This document shows positions 35,524 through 45,139 of a stretch of DNA of 64,000 nt, in pieces; positions within the stretch are counted from its first letter, which is position 1; each line of letters begins with the position of its first letter. The position numbers and the translations under genes were made by a program. The stretch is from Ancylomarina sp. DW003 (GTDB lineage: Bacteria > Bacteroidota > Bacteroidia > Bacteroidales > Marinifilaceae), in contig NZ_JAKJSD010000001.1 of NCBI RefSeq assembly GCF_029029505.1, positions 496,001 to 560,000 on the forward strand. Reading direction: 5' to 3'. The notes below the pieces were generated by a model. That model was not told the DNA's origin. It saw only the letters and a list, made by a program, of their open reading frames with translations, and made no database searches.

Positions 35524-37329
35524 ATGAAAAGTATAATCAAGAATATTAAAGAGAATTACAAGTTAGTTGTTGGTGTACTAGTTCTAGGCTTGTTTCTAGG
35601 CTGGTTAATGTCAGGCGGCTCGGGTAATGTAAATACATCAGAACAGGGGATTGAGAATCATGAAGGTCATAATCATGAGAGTGCAGACCCTCAAACCTGG
35701 ACCTGTTCGATGCATCCACAAATCAAGCAGGATAAGCCTGGTTTGTGTCCAATTTGTGCCATGGATTTAATTCCTCTAAAAAGCATGCAGTCAGGAGGAG
35801 ATGATGTGGATCCAAATGAAATCGTCATGTCGGAATCAGCAGCAAAATTGGCTTCTATTCAGACAACAAGAGTAGAAATTGGAAACCCGGTTAAAACAAT
35901 TAATCTTCAGGGAAAAGTTCAGGTTGATGAGCGAAATATATCAGAGTTAACGGCACGTTTTGGTGGTCGAATCGAGAAGCTCTTTGTCAATTATACAGGG
36001 CAACAGGTTTACAAGGGTGAGAAACTTGCCAGCATCTATTCACCGGCCTTATTGAGTGCACAGAAAGAGTTGTTAGAAGCAATTAGTTTTAAAGAAAGTC
36101 GTCCGGGTTTATATACGGCTGCTAAAGGCAAATTGAAGCTTTGGGATTTAACAGATACGCAAATTGCCGCAATTGAAGAAAAAGGAGAGCCTCAGGCTTA
36201 TTTTAATATTTTATCACCCATTACGGGAACCGTAAGTATGCGACACGTTGCTTTGGGCGACTATGTGAAAGAAGGTAAAGCTTTATTTAAAGTCGTAGAT
36301 CTGTCAAAGGTTTGGGTGATGTTTGATGCTTATGAGAGTGATCTGCCTTGGATTAAATTGGGAGATAAAGTCAATTTTAATCTGAAGAGTACACCTGGGA
36401 AATCTTATACGGCCAAAGTGACTTATATAGATCCTTTTATTAATGGGAAAACCCGTGTGGCTAAAGTTCGCTTGGAGGCAAAAAATAAGAATGGTGTTTT
36501 AAAACCAGAAATGTTTGTTCAAGGTGTTTTAGAATCAGAAATTGCTGAAAATAGCAGTGAAATTATGGTGCCTAAATCAGCGGTTTTGTGGACTGGGAAA
36601 CGATCCGTGGTTTATGTGAAAATTCAAGATCGTGAATCGCCTTCATTTCTATATCGTGAAGTTGTTTTAGGACCGGAAGCAGGTGCCTATTATGTGATTT
36701 CAGAAGGCTTAGAGGAAGGTGAGGAAATTGTAACCAATGGCGTGTTTAAAATCGATGCTGCTGCTCAATTGGTTGGTTTACGAAGTATGATGAACCCGGA
36801 TGGTGGTGCTGCTCCTGTAGGTCATAATCATGGAGATATGGGAATGGATCAATCCAAACACAAAATTGAAAACTTCGATGTAGATGTGAAATTTAAAAAG
36901 CAATTAACAGCATTTTATAATGAATATTTAGTGTTAGCTAAGGCTTTTGTTACTTCTAATTCATCGGAAGTAAAAAAGGCATCACAGACATTAATGTCAA
37001 AATTGGAAGGCATTGATATGAGCTTATTAAAAGGTGACGCTCATATGTCTTGGATGGCGGATCTAAAAATACTTGAATCAAAATTGAAAGTAATTGCATC
37101 TAAAATGGATATTGACCTTCAACGAGCTGCTTTTGCAGATTTTAATCTGACATTTTACAAAAGTGTGAAATCTTTTGGTTTGAATAAAGTAACAACATTC
37201 TATCAATTCTGTCCAATGGCGAATGGGGATAAAGGAGCATATTGGTTAAGTAATTCTGCAGATATCCAAAACCCTTATTTTGGTGATGCAATGTTAGGAT
37301 GTGGTGAGGTGAAAGAAACCATCAAATAG
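35524..37329 (+). CDS. cusB: CusB-type periplasmic adaptor with HMBD and DUF3347 domains
   Basis: One N-terminal membrane helix (LVVGVLVLGLFLGWLMS) precedes a His-rich linker and a heavy-metal-binding domain (WTCSMHPQIKQ, then GLCPICAMDLIPL, about 58-87). Next is the adaptor core with barrel-sandwich, hairpin and beta-barrel domains (about 100-410). A C-terminal DUF3347-like domain (QLTAFYNEYLVLAKAFV and FYQFCPMANGDKGAYWLS) adds another candidate Cu site. At 601 residues it is longer than CusB. It joins pump and duct and may hand metal to CusA. Confidence 0.88.
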   Translation: MKSIIKNIKENYKLVVGVLVLGLFLGWLMSGGSGNVNTSEQGIENHEGHNHESADPQTWTCSMHPQIKQDKPGLCPICAMDLIPLKSMQSGGDDVDPNEIVMSESAAKLASIQTTRVEIGNPVKTINLQGKVQVDERNISELTARFGGRIEKLFVNYTGQQVYKGEKLASIYSPALLSAQKELLEAISFKESRPGLYTAAKGKLKLWDLTDTQIAAIEEKGEPQAYFNILSPITGTVSMRHVALGDYVKEGKALFKVVDLSKVWVMFDAYESDLPWIKLGDKVNFNLKSTPGKSYTAKVTYIDPFINGKTRVAKVRLEAKNKNGVLKPEMFVQGVLESEIAENSSEIMVPKSAVLWTGKRSVVYVKIQDRESPSFLYREVVLGPEAGAYYVISEGLEEGEEIVTNGVFKIDAAAQLVGLRSMMNPDGGAAPVGHNHGDMGMDQSKHKIENFDVDVKFKKQLTAFYNEYLVLAKAFVTSNSSEVKKASQTLMSKLEGIDMSLLKGDAHMSWMADLKILESKLKVIASKMDIDLQRAAFADFNLTFYKSVKSFGLNKVTTFYQFCPMANGDKGAYWLSNSADIQNPYFGDAMLGCGEVKETIK

Positions 37330-37343
37330 TGATTTCTAAGTAA

Positions 37344-37365
37344 GGAAGGAGCAATTGCTCCTTCC
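37344..37365 (+). terminator. Palindrome after cusB
   Basis: GGAAGGAGCAATTGCTCCTTCC is a perfect 11-bp inverted repeat 15 bp after the stop. No T tract follows on the plus strand, so it may stabilise the transcript end rather than terminate by itself. Confidence 0.6.
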
Positions 37366-37564
37366 AAAATTGTAATCTAGAATAAAGATGGATTTCAATA
37401 AAGAATAATCACTAATGCAATTGATCGGAATATATGTTAATATTTATTTAAGTGAAAGTAACCGAACTGTTTTTACTTAAGAACTGGCAATGTGACAAAC
37501 TCTCTCACCACTAGCGAACAGCTAGGTATTTACTATCGAGTCAAATTTTTAAAGAACTAAAATT

Positions 37565-38092
37565 ATGAAAGCAACTGCAATAACAGTTTTATTAGTATTA
37601 TTTTTTGGTTTTACAGGATTATCACAGATCAAATATGAGGGTAAAATAGATTCGAAATACAAGTCTATTAAATTGGAAGATGGCTCTTTTAAGTATGTGA
37701 AGTATGATAAAAAGAATCAAACGATTTTTATATATAATTTGAATAACACACTTTGGAAAGAAGTGAAGCTTCCATTACCTGAAAATCATCTTTTAGATGA
37801 GGTCAAACTCATCTCCCAAAAAACATTCAATAAGGACGAAGAAGTTGAGCTTGTATATTCTTGCGTCGAATATACTATGACAGATAATTATGAAGACCCT
37901 GCTGAAGAATATTTCAAAATCAATTTTACACTTAATGTAATCACTGAGAGTGGTGAATCTTTATTAAGAGTTGAAAATAGCAATGAGATGGAGATAATTC
38001 AAACTGATGGGGTGGTCAAAATGCTCGTTTATAAGCACATTAGTGAAAGGTTCAAAAATAATGATGAAACACTAATTTATAACTTGCCTTAA
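37565..38092 (+). CDS. Exported hypothetical protein
   Basis: A 175-residue product with a signal peptide (ITVLLVLFFGFTGLSQ). The mature part is rich in alternating strands and charged residues, with no cysteine motif apart from one Cys in VYSCVEY. It resembles secreted proteins given T9SS-era annotations but lacks a sorting domain. No family is recognised. It is paired with the short gene 10 bp downstream. Its place inside the copper block suggests, but does not show, a metal link. Confidence 0.5.
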   Translation: MKATAITVLLVLFFGFTGLSQIKYEGKIDSKYKSIKLEDGSFKYVKYDKKNQTIFIYNLNNTLWKEVKLPLPENHLLDEVKLISQKTFNKDEEVELVYSCVEYTMTDNYEDPAEEYFKINFTLNVITESGESLLRVENSNEMEIIQTDGVVKMLVYKHISERFKNNDETLIYNLP

Positions 38093-38102
38093 TTATAAAG
38101 TT

Positions 38103-38384
38103 ATGGAAGATGATTTAAAAATGATTGAATTCATAGCAGAAAGTAATTTGACAACTTTTGAAATAACATCTCTATACACTCTTTTTTTTGGTATAGATGG
38201 GGTTGTTGATATGTTTTGCTATCAAAATATAATAGAACTAAAATATAATTGCACTAAGATAAGTAAAGTTGAAATGTTTCAATTTATCGTGGATCTAGGG
38301 GTTAATCAAGAAAAATTTAAGCCAAGAAAATTACATGATGACTTCTTTTTAACTCTAAAGTCGTCTGTGTCAAATTTCTATTAA
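38103..38384 (+). CDS. Hypothetical 93-residue protein
   Basis: Begins MEDDLKMIEFIAESNLTTFE and looks like a small soluble alpha/beta protein, with no signal, helix anchor or cysteine pair pattern. It starts 10 bp after the exported protein gene, so it is probably co-expressed. No family is recognised. It could be an immunity-type or regulatory partner of its neighbour, but nothing in the sequence proves it. Confidence 0.4.
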   Translation: MEDDLKMIEFIAESNLTTFEITSLYTLFFGIDGVVDMFCYQNIIELKYNCTKISKVEMFQFIVDLGVNQEKFKPRKLHDDFFLTLKSSVSNFY

Positions 38385-38903
38385 AATGTTTTGTTTGGGT
38401 GCTAGTTTACTATAGCTAGCAAAGGTTAGGTTAGTTTTTGAAGAGTGGGGACCATAATATGGTTTAAAACTAATTTTGGTCCCCTAATTTTCTCTACTAT
38501 AACTTAAAATAAATTCATCCTTATGAGTGACTTAGGGAAATAATTTATTGAATCTAAAATGATTTGATTCTCATAATCTGATTGTGGATGGGTAGTTGTG
38601 GCAAGTCTGTGAAGGGTTATTTGTATTAGAAATTGACACCATGAACGATATATTCGTAATAGTAATTTTATTTATTTCCTTTTTTCAGGTACCCTAGGTT
38701 TTGACAATATAGCTTGATAGAAATCAAACTGGAAAATTGTCTTTGAAATAATAGCCAACAAATTTAATATGCCAATAGGCACATATTTACGTGCAAGATG
38801 TTGGTAGTCAGATGAAGATTAGTGTTGTGGAGTTGTCAGTTTTATGGTTCCAATTAGGGTTGGATACCCCTTGACTTGATTGAAAATTACTAAAATTCAC
38901 GCT
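38385..38903. other. Non-coding gap before the copper ATPase
   Basis: A terminator-like stem GGGGACCA / TGGTCCCC (38447-38454 and 38477-38484) with a T-rich tail closes the preceding pair of genes. The rest shows no gene. TGCCAATAGGCA near 38769 is a small inverted repeat that might belong to the ATPase promoter. Confidence 0.4.
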
Positions 38904-41246
38904 ATGAATAAAGAGTTCAAAAAAAATCATGAATGTTGTTCAGAGGAAGCAAAAAAAACAAATTCTTTTCAAGGAGTTTTCTATTGCCCTATGAAATGTG
39001 AAGGTGATAAGGTGTATTCCAAAGGAGGGCAATGCCCGGTTTGCAATATGAACCTGGTTTCTGTGAATAAAAAAAATAATCAGGATCATGTTCATCATCA
39101 AATGAACAATAGTGAAAATCTTGATATATCCAATGGTACATATTTTTGTCCTATGCGTTGTGAAGGAGATAAGATGTATGCTGAACCCGGTGATTGTCCA
39201 GTATGTGGAATGCACTTGGTTGCTGAAAAGGAAACTGGATCTAGTGATGACAATGCATATCAACAGATGAAGAAAAAATTTCGACTTGCTTTAATTTTGA
39301 GTATTCCTGTTTTTATTATTGCTATGTCTGATTTTTTTAGTTTTCTACAATTAGATTTAGTTGCTTCTAAATTCTTTTGGGGATGGGTTGAATTTATTTT
39401 AGCGACTCCAGTTGTCTTTTATTCGAGTAGAGAATTTTTTATCCGTGGTTGGAAATCGATTCGAACCTGGAATCCGAACATGTGGACTTTAATATCAATT
39501 GGAGTCGGCAGTGCATATATCTTTAGTGTATTAGCACTTCTAATTCCTGATGTTTTTCCCAATCAATTTAAGGATTCTTTAGGAAATGTTCATTTGTATT
39601 TCGAAGCTGCTGCAGTAATACTCACATTGGTATTGCTTGGTCAAATGCTCGAGTTAAAAGCTCACAGTAAAACCAACGAAGCAATAAAGGCTTTACTCGA
39701 TCTGTCTCCTCCGGTTGCTCATAGACTTAAAGATGGATATGAAGAAGAAATTCCTCTTGAACTGGTTCAGATTGGTGATGTTTTAAGGGTTAAGCCAGGA
39801 GAGAAAATACCAGTAGATGGCTTTATTATTCAAGGTGAAGCCGTAATAGATGAAAGTATGATTACAGGTGAGCCGATTCCAGTTGAAAAAACTAAAGATG
39901 ATAAAGTTACTGGAGGCACAATAAATGGTAAAACATCTTTCGATTTTGAAACTGAAAAGGTTGGTTCTGATACGCTTTTATCTCAGATAATAGCGATGGT
40001 AAATGAAGCCAGTCGTTCAAAAGCACCAATTCAGAAGTTAGCTGATATAGTAGCCAAATATTTTGTAATTGTTGTACTTGCTATATCGATTTGCACCTTT
40101 ATTATTTGGGCAATATTCGGTCCTGAACCTGCATATGCATACGCATTTATTAATGCGGTTTCGGTTTTGATAATTGCGTGCCCATGTGCATTGGGATTGG
40201 CTACTCCAGTCTCTATTATGGTGGGAACTGGGCGAGGAGCGCAATCTGGAGTATTAGTTAAGGATGCAAGATCAATAGAAGAAATGAATAAAGTAGGCAT
40301 TCTAATTGTTGATAAAACAGGAACTCTGACAGAAGGAAAACCGACTCTCAAAACTTATCAATCATTTAATAAATTAAGGAATTCGGATGTATTGCAGTTA
40401 GCTGCTTCAGTTGATGCACTAAGCGAACATCCAGTGGCGGAAGCCATTGTGAAAGGTGCCATTAATATTGATATTAAGCCATTACCTGTTACCAAGTTTG
40501 AGTCGCTAACAGGAAAAGGTGTCAAGGCATTTTGTCAAGGAGTGAACATTAGTCTTGGAAATCAAAGATTGTTAAGAGATCATAATCTTAAATTGACAGA
40601 TTTACAGGAAGAGCTCGTTAAGCAAAAGCAAACCGAAGGCGAGACAGTTATGTTTTTAATTGCGGAAGATCAATTGGAAGGTATAATTAGTGTGTCCGAT
40701 AAATTAAAACCATCATCTAAGGAAGCTATCAAAAAGCTTCAAGCAATGAATGTTAGGGTTGTGATGTTAACAGGTGATAATGAGAATACTGCGAGAACAA
40801 TATCCGATGGATTGGAACTCGATGAATATGTTTCTGATTGTTTACCTGAGGATAAATTCAATAAAGTAAAAGAATTGCAAGAACAAGGTCATATCGTGGC
40901 TATGGCGGGTGATGGTATAAATGATGCTCCTGCACTTGAGCAAGCCAATGTTGGTATTGCTATGGGAACAGGAACTGATATTGCCATGCAAAGTGCCGAG
41001 ATTACTCTTGTGAAAGGTGACCTTAATGGTATTGTTCGTGCAAGAGAATTAAGTATTCAGGTAATGCGTAATATCAAACAAAACCTATTTTTTGCATTCA
41101 TATATAACGCTTTGGGGGTTCCCATTGCTGCTGGTCTGTTATTCCCATTCTTTGGGGTCTTACTAAGTCCTTTAATTGCTGCAGCTGCTATGAGCTTTAG
41201 TTCTGTTTCAGTTATTACAAATGCTTTACGCCTTCGAAAATCATAA
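38904..41246 (+). CDS. copA: CopA-type copper P1B-ATPase with two HMBD-like N-terminal domains
   Basis: Pumps Cu(I) or Ag(I) out of the cytoplasm at the cost of ATP. Two Cys-rich repeats ([20 protein letters not shown] and [20 protein letters not shown]) replace the usual HMA domains. Then come eight membrane helices, the actuator motif [13 protein letters not shown], the ion-site CPC motif [12 protein letters not shown], the phosphorylation motif DKTGTLTEG, the HP motif SEHPVAEA and [11 protein letters not shown] start at the ATG at 38904 ([12 protein letters not shown]); the upstream open part lacks a convincing start. 780 residues. Confidence 0.92.
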   Translation: MNKEFKKNHECCSEEAKKTNSFQGVFYCPMKCEGDKVYSKGGQCPVCNMNLVSVNKKNNQDHVHHQMNNSENLDISNGTYFCPMRCEGDKMYAEPGDCPVCGMHLVAEKETGSSDDNAYQQMKKKFRLALILSIPVFIIAMSDFFSFLQLDLVASKFFWGWVEFILATPVVFYSSREFFIRGWKSIRTWNPNMWTLISIGVGSAYIFSVLALLIPDVFPNQFKDSLGNVHLYFEAAAVILTLVLLGQMLELKAHSKTNEAIKALLDLSPPVAHRLKDGYEEEIPLELVQIGDVLRVKPGEKIPVDGFIIQGEAVIDESMITGEPIPVEKTKDDKVTGGTINGKTSFDFETEKVGSDTLLSQIIAMVNEASRSKAPIQKLADIVAKYFVIVVLAISICTFIIWAIFGPEPAYAYAFINAVSVLIIACPCALGLATPVSIMVGTGRGAQSGVLVKDARSIEEMNKVGILIVDKTGTLTEGKPTLKTYQSFNKLRNSDVLQLAASVDALSEHPVAEAIVKGAINIDIKPLPVTKFESLTGKGVKAFCQGVNISLGNQRLLRDHNLKLTDLQEELVKQKQTEGETVMFLIAEDQLEGIISVSDKLKPSSKEAIKKLQAMNVRVVMLTGDNENTARTISDGLELDEYVSDCLPEDKFNKVKELQEQGHIVAMAGDGINDAPALEQANVGIAMGTGTDIAMQSAEITLVKGDLNGIVRARELSIQVMRNIKQNLFFAFIYNALGVPIAAGLLFPFFGVLLSPLIAAAAMSFSSVSVITNALRLRKS

Positions 41247-41357
41247 ATGTGAATTTTAGAATAAAAAAAGTTGATTGAAAATAGAATATTTTTCAAAACG
41301 TTTTAATTCACTTGAGTATAATTATCAAGTATATTTTAATCAGAAACATCATAAATT

Positions 41358-41870
41358 ATGATACCATTACATCCAATCTTCGTTCATTTCCCAATAGCAT
41401 TATTTTTTAGTGCTACTGCGTTTGCAATCATATCAATTATATTTAATAGCAAAAGAAATCTATTTATAGAGCTTGCCACCTGGAATCTTTTTTTTGGTAT
41501 TATAGGCGCAATGTTTGCACTTCTATCGGGTCTTAGTGAGGAAGGTACTCTTGCCCATAACGAGATAATTCACTCTTTAATGGAAACTCATAAGTTACTT
41601 GGGTTTGTTTTTTCAGGAGTATATACCCTCATACTATTTTGGCTAGTAGTTAGGAGATCTAAAATGAAATCTTTGGAATATAAAGGAATCGTGGTCATTC
41701 TTGTTCTTGCATCTGGGTTCTTAGCATATTCAGCCCATCTAGGAGGTAAAATGGTTTATGAACATGGAGCAGGTGTTTTGCCAATGCAGGAAATTCTAAA
41801 TTCCAAACCTCATGACCATAATCATGACCACAATGAAGAACATAAAAATGATGAAAATCACCATCATTGA
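41358..41870 (+). CDS. DUF2231 membrane protein with His-rich tail
   Basis: A 170-residue protein with four membrane helices. The opening IPLHPIFVHFPIALFFSA is the DUF2231 signature, with histidines in the first helix that could bind heme or metal. The last 25 residues (HDHNHDHNEEHKNDENHHH) form a histidine-rich tail likely to bind metal. It is 18 bp upstream of the TRASH-like gene within the copper block. Function of the family is not established. Confidence 0.75.
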   Translation: MIPLHPIFVHFPIALFFSATAFAIISIIFNSKRNLFIELATWNLFFGIIGAMFALLSGLSEEGTLAHNEIIHSLMETHKLLGFVFSGVYTLILFWLVVRRSKMKSLEYKGIVVILVLASGFLAYSAHLGGKMVYEHGAGVLPMQEILNSKPHDHNHDHNEEHKNDENHHH

Positions 41871-41887
41871 AAAAAGGAAAATGAATC

Positions 41888-42352
41888 ATGAAAAAATCAA
41901 GTCGAAAAAAACAGAGAAAAAACACATCCTGCAATAAGGGCGAAATAAAAGGTTTAATAATACTTGGCTTATTAGTATTTCTTGCTGCCATAATAGTATA
42001 TGCTCCTTTGTTGAATAATGAAGTTAATGACGAATACATTAACTATTCTTCACATGAAGGTGAAATATTACCAAATCGTTTTGTTTGCATGTTAAGAGGT
42101 GATATAAAAAGTAGACCAACCTTACCAATTGAAGTTAATAGTAAAACCTATTGGGCTTGTTGTCAAAACTGTTTAGGAAAATTACAGAGAAATGAGAACG
42201 ATGTATTATTTGCATTGGATCCACTTTCAGGGGAAAGCGTAAATAAAGCAGATGCCATTATTCGACGTGACCCTCAGGATAACAAAAGAGTCTTTTTCTT
42301 TAAGTCAAATGAGACTTACAATCAATATTTAGAAACAATTAATAAAAAATGA
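41888..42352 (+). CDS. Membrane-anchored TRASH-like metal-binding protein (copy 1)
   Basis: A basic N-terminus, one membrane helix (IILGLLVFLAAIIVYAPLL) and a periplasmic part with FVCMLRG and YWACCQNCLGKL, a TRASH/YHS-type cysteine arrangement. The following DPLSGESVNKADAII block is shared with the protein at 53820-54140 (DAFSGKTISKSDAII). It probably binds copper in the periplasm. It overlaps the next gene by 4 bp, so expression is coupled to the exported HMA protein. Confidence 0.6.
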   Translation: MKKSSRKKQRKNTSCNKGEIKGLIILGLLVFLAAIIVYAPLLNNEVNDEYINYSSHEGEILPNRFVCMLRGDIKSRPTLPIEVNSKTYWACCQNCLGKLQRNENDVLFALDPLSGESVNKADAIIRRDPQDNKRVFFFKSNETYNQYLETINKK

Positions 42353-42816
42353 AAATTATGTACAGAAAAATGTTAAGTCTAATATGTTTTTCCTTTTTGG
42401 GGTTAACCTTAAGTGTAGCTCAAAATGCAACTGAATCTTTTAAGGTTTCAGGGAAATGTGGAATGTGTGAAAGTCGTATTGAAAAAGCTGCGTCATCAGT
42501 GGATGGGGTTACCAGTGCAGATTGGAATAAGGATTCTAAAATAATAGAGGTTTCTTTCAATGGTGCAAATACAAATGTTCATAAAATACACAAGGCTATT
42601 GCGAATGCAGGGCATGATACTGAGATGCACAAAGCAAAGGATGAGGTGTATAGTGCACTTCATGGGTGTTGTAAATATAATCGAGTTGATCTTTCTCAAA
42701 AGGATAAGAATAAAGGTCATAAACACACTAAGGGTTCTGATAAAAATGGAAAAACTCATGATTCTCATTCAGGTTGCGGTCATTCTGGCGATCAAAAGAG
42801 TAGTTCAGGCTGCTAG
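42349..42816 (+). CDS. Exported HMA-domain protein (copy 1)
   Basis: A signal peptide (ICFSFLGLTLSVAQ) is followed by an HMA fold with CGMCESRIEKAA as metal site. A conserved C-terminal motif HDTEMHKAKDEVYSALHGCC adds further ligands, and the tail is rich in His, Lys, Ser and Cys. It should be a periplasmic copper chaperone or sponge. It overlaps the previous stop by ATGA; an ATG three codons later is also possible. A paralogue follows 37 bp downstream. Confidence 0.82.
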   Translation: MKIMYRKMLSLICFSFLGLTLSVAQNATESFKVSGKCGMCESRIEKAASSVDGVTSADWNKDSKIIEVSFNGANTNVHKIHKAIANAGHDTEMHKAKDEVYSALHGCCKYNRVDLSQKDKNKGHKHTKGSDKNGKTHDSHSGCGHSGDQKSSSGC

Positions 42817-42853
42817 TGATTAAAATTATTATTAACGATAAAAAATAGAAATT

Positions 42854-43225
42854 ATGAAATTAAAATTAGTAGGATTAATCGGTTTGTTTTTTGTTAGCAC
42901 TTTGAGCTTATCTGCTCAAGCAAAGAACGTTAAATTTAAAGTTTTTGGTAATTGCAGTATGTGCGAGAAGCGAATAGAAAAAGCTGCTCTAGCCATAGAT
43001 GGTGTGACTATGGCAGATTGGAATAAAGAGACTAAGATGATCGAAGTTGCTTTTGAAAGTTCTAAAACTGACATTCATAAAGTGCATATGGCTATTGCCA
43101 AAGCTGGGCATGATACGATGATGCATAAAGCGAAAGATGAAACTTATAATAAGTTGCCAGGATGTTGTCAATATGAAAGAGCAAAGTCTGACACTAAAGG
43201 TCATAAAGGACATCAACATCATTAA
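42854..43225 (+). CDS. Exported HMA-domain protein (copy 2)
   Basis: 123 residues, with a signal peptide (GLFFVSTLSLSAQA), the HMA site CSMCEKRIEKAA and the same HDTMMHKAKDETYNKLPGCC motif as its neighbour. It clearly arose by tandem duplication, and it has a shorter His-rich tail. Likely a periplasmic copper-binding protein. It ends the rightward copper operon. Confidence 0.82.
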   Translation: MKLKLVGLIGLFFVSTLSLSAQAKNVKFKVFGNCSMCEKRIEKAALAIDGVTMADWNKETKMIEVAFESSKTDIHKVHMAIAKAGHDTMMHKAKDETYNKLPGCCQYERAKSDTKGHKGHQHH

Positions 43226-43349
43226 TCAAATACAAGCCCTAAGGTTTGACCTGTGAATGTTGAGCCTTAGGACAAATACTGTTCTGTTGATTTTTGAATC
43301 GGTTAGTTTTCGGATAACCTAATAATGATCTGCAGGTCAGTTATGAAAT

Positions 43350-43377
43350 AAAAGCACTCTCAAAGTGCTTTTGTTTT
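43350..43377 (+). terminator. Terminator after the copper operon
   Basis: AAAGCACT-CTCA-AAGTGCTTT forms an 8 to 9-bp stem followed by TGTTTT. A weaker 7-bp pair CCTAAGG / CCTTAGG lies upstream at 43238-43271. Confidence 0.7.
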
Positions 43378-43408
43378 GATAGTATTAAAATTAAGAATTT
43401 GCCTTAAA

Positions 43409-43630
43409 ATGGGAAAAATAAGGAGCGATTTGGGGATACAGATTAGGCAAGCAAGGATGTCAAAAAAGATGACACAATCTAAATTGGCTGAACTTTTGGG
43501 ATGTAATCAGGAATACATTTCAAGGCTTGAAAATGGATTAGTGAATACGACAATTGAGTACCTTATTCACATAGCCAATGTGCTAGATCAAGATCTAAAT
43601 TGTAATTTTATACACAAGAGTGATGTATAA
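43409..43630 (+). CDS. XRE-family helix-turn-helix regulator
   Basis: A 73-residue protein that is almost only one Cro/CI-type DNA-binding domain: LGIQIRQARMSKKMTQSKLA, then LLGCNQEYISRLENGL. I start at the ATG at 43409 (MGKIRSDLG). It stands alone after the copper operon with no toxin partner visible. It may regulate the element or be a leftover antitoxin-like gene. Confidence 0.75.
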   Translation: MGKIRSDLGIQIRQARMSKKMTQSKLAELLGCNQEYISRLENGLVNTTIEYLIHIANVLDQDLNCNFIHKSDV

Positions 43631-43924
43631 TGGGGTGAAAATAACGGAATGTTTTCTTGGTTAGATATAAAATAATATCAGTCTGATCTAACCAAAAGCT
43701 CATAAATATTCTATCCATTATTATTGATCGTACTCCCTCTCAATGCCTTACTCGACTCCTTGAATGTCTTGATCAATATTAGTCGGAATAATGATATTTT
43801 GGTGTTCTCCTGTAATCTTAATTTAGAATTATTTTGGTTGGGAGTGAGTGGAGTGATCAATACACAACCTTTTAATTAGAGCATTAATAGTTATTAATGC
43901 TTAAGTAAACGAAATTGGAATAGT
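43631..43924. other. Gap without recognised content
   Basis: No gene, repeat or clear signal is seen between the XRE gene and the next hypothetical gene. Confidence 0.3.
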
Positions 43925-44296
43925 ATGACTTGGCCTGTTTGGAAAATAATTCATGGTAAATGGAGATCGATTGAAGAATCATTAAAGGATGTTCTACAAA
44001 AAGAAGGTTTCACCATTCAAAAACGATTAATGATCTCAAAAGATTCATCGGAGAAATTTGGGATCCAAGCTGAAATTTGGATGCTTGATTCCTACGATTA
44101 TGCTCAACATCATTTAGATACACTCCATAATGATCAGGGCATTTGGAAGCTAAAGATCATCCAGCTTCAAAATAATCTAATTGTTATAGAGTCTGACAAA
44201 TCAGATGCCTCAACTTTTATAAATACGAATCCTAACCAAAAGGATTTACACAAGATTATCGACGAGAAATTAATTAAAATCGTATTAAAAATATAG
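43925..44296 (+). CDS. Hypothetical 123-residue protein
   Basis: Begins MTWPVWKIIHGKWRSIEESL and looks like a complete small soluble protein of mixed helices and strands, with no signal or cysteines. No family is recognised. It lies in the loosely packed strip between the copper and zinc blocks, where several genes are decayed, so it may be a passenger. The ATG start and even coding composition support it being real. Confidence 0.4.
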   Translation: MTWPVWKIIHGKWRSIEESLKDVLQKEGFTIQKRLMISKDSSEKFGIQAEIWMLDSYDYAQHHLDTLHNDQGIWKLKIIQLQNNLIVIESDKSDASTFINTNPNQKDLHKIIDEKLIKIVLKI

Positions 44297-44576
44297 CGTC
44301 ATATTCATACATTAATTTCTTTTTTATTACCAACGGTGGGGATGTGTGCCTCTGGCCACCCACTTACCCGTTTGACACCAAATTTCATAGTAGTACAACC
44401 ACCAGGTAATCCAAACTATAAAGGTTTCAGCTATGAAATCTTGATTCTTGTTGATTTTTTTTTAATTCAAACACAAAGTTCCATTAATATGAGTTCATCT
44501 TTTCTTTTAATGAAACCAGACCAATTTTTATAGGTTTGCTTCAGTTTTTTTTAATTGTTCTTTTAGCGTTATCATA
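44297..44576. other. Gap without recognised content
   Basis: Short frames exist on both strands, but none has a convincing start or family resemblance. It is probably debris between two cargo blocks. Confidence 0.3.
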
Positions 44577-44864
44577 TTATGAATCAGAATGAAATATATT
44601 GGGTTTATCTTTCTGTTTGTTTGTGCCAAATTGAGTACTGGCCATGCCACTACTAGCATGAACTCCTGTTAATCCTTTATCCCTCATTCTCTGTACAAAT
44701 TCACCTTGTTTTTTTATAGCGTTTTCAAAGGCTCCCGTTCCAAAGTTTGATTTAAACAACTCGAATAAATTCTCACCTTGTAATGTATTCAGTTGCATCC
44801 AAAGTTCACGTAACGATTTCATGAACAATAGGAACTCTTGAAATAAGCGAGGATTATCATCCAA
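44577..44864 (-). CDS. Hypothetical protein, doubtful start
   Basis: 95 residues from a TTG start; the frame is open upstream to a stop near 44914 (reading SNLVLSEEIFTKELDDNPRL) without an ATG, so the true N-terminus may be lost. The body is helical (LFMKSLRELWMQLNTLQ, AFENAIKKQGEFVQRMRDKG) and ends with a Gly/Ser-rich tail. No family is recognised. It may be the remnant of a longer gene. Confidence 0.3.
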   Translation of the reverse strand: MDDNPRLFQEFLLFMKSLRELWMQLNTLQGENLFELFKSNFGTGAFENAIKKQGEFVQRMRDKGLTGVHASSGMASTQFGTNKQKDKPNIFHSDS

Positions 44865-45139
44865 TTCCTTGGTGAATATTTCTTCCGATAATACAAGGTT
44901 GGAAATATGAAAACTGTCGTTTTAGTAAAAAATGAAAATTGGATATCTTCATGGTGTAAATAAGGTATACTCTAATCTCACCATTATGAAATTCAATGTT
45001 TAATTTCACTTTCTTATAAACTTTAAGACTTTGTAATATTATACATCAGATAATTTTTCACCCTTTATCTAAAGATTATTTTATTTCTAATTTATCTTAT
45101 TCTAAGATTCTACCAAAATCAAATATTAGAAAACCTAGA

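Noticed and set aside
44336-44533. 65-codon plus-strand frame
   Set aside because: No family, low-complexity hydrophobic tail and no start context; likely chance in a degenerate strip.
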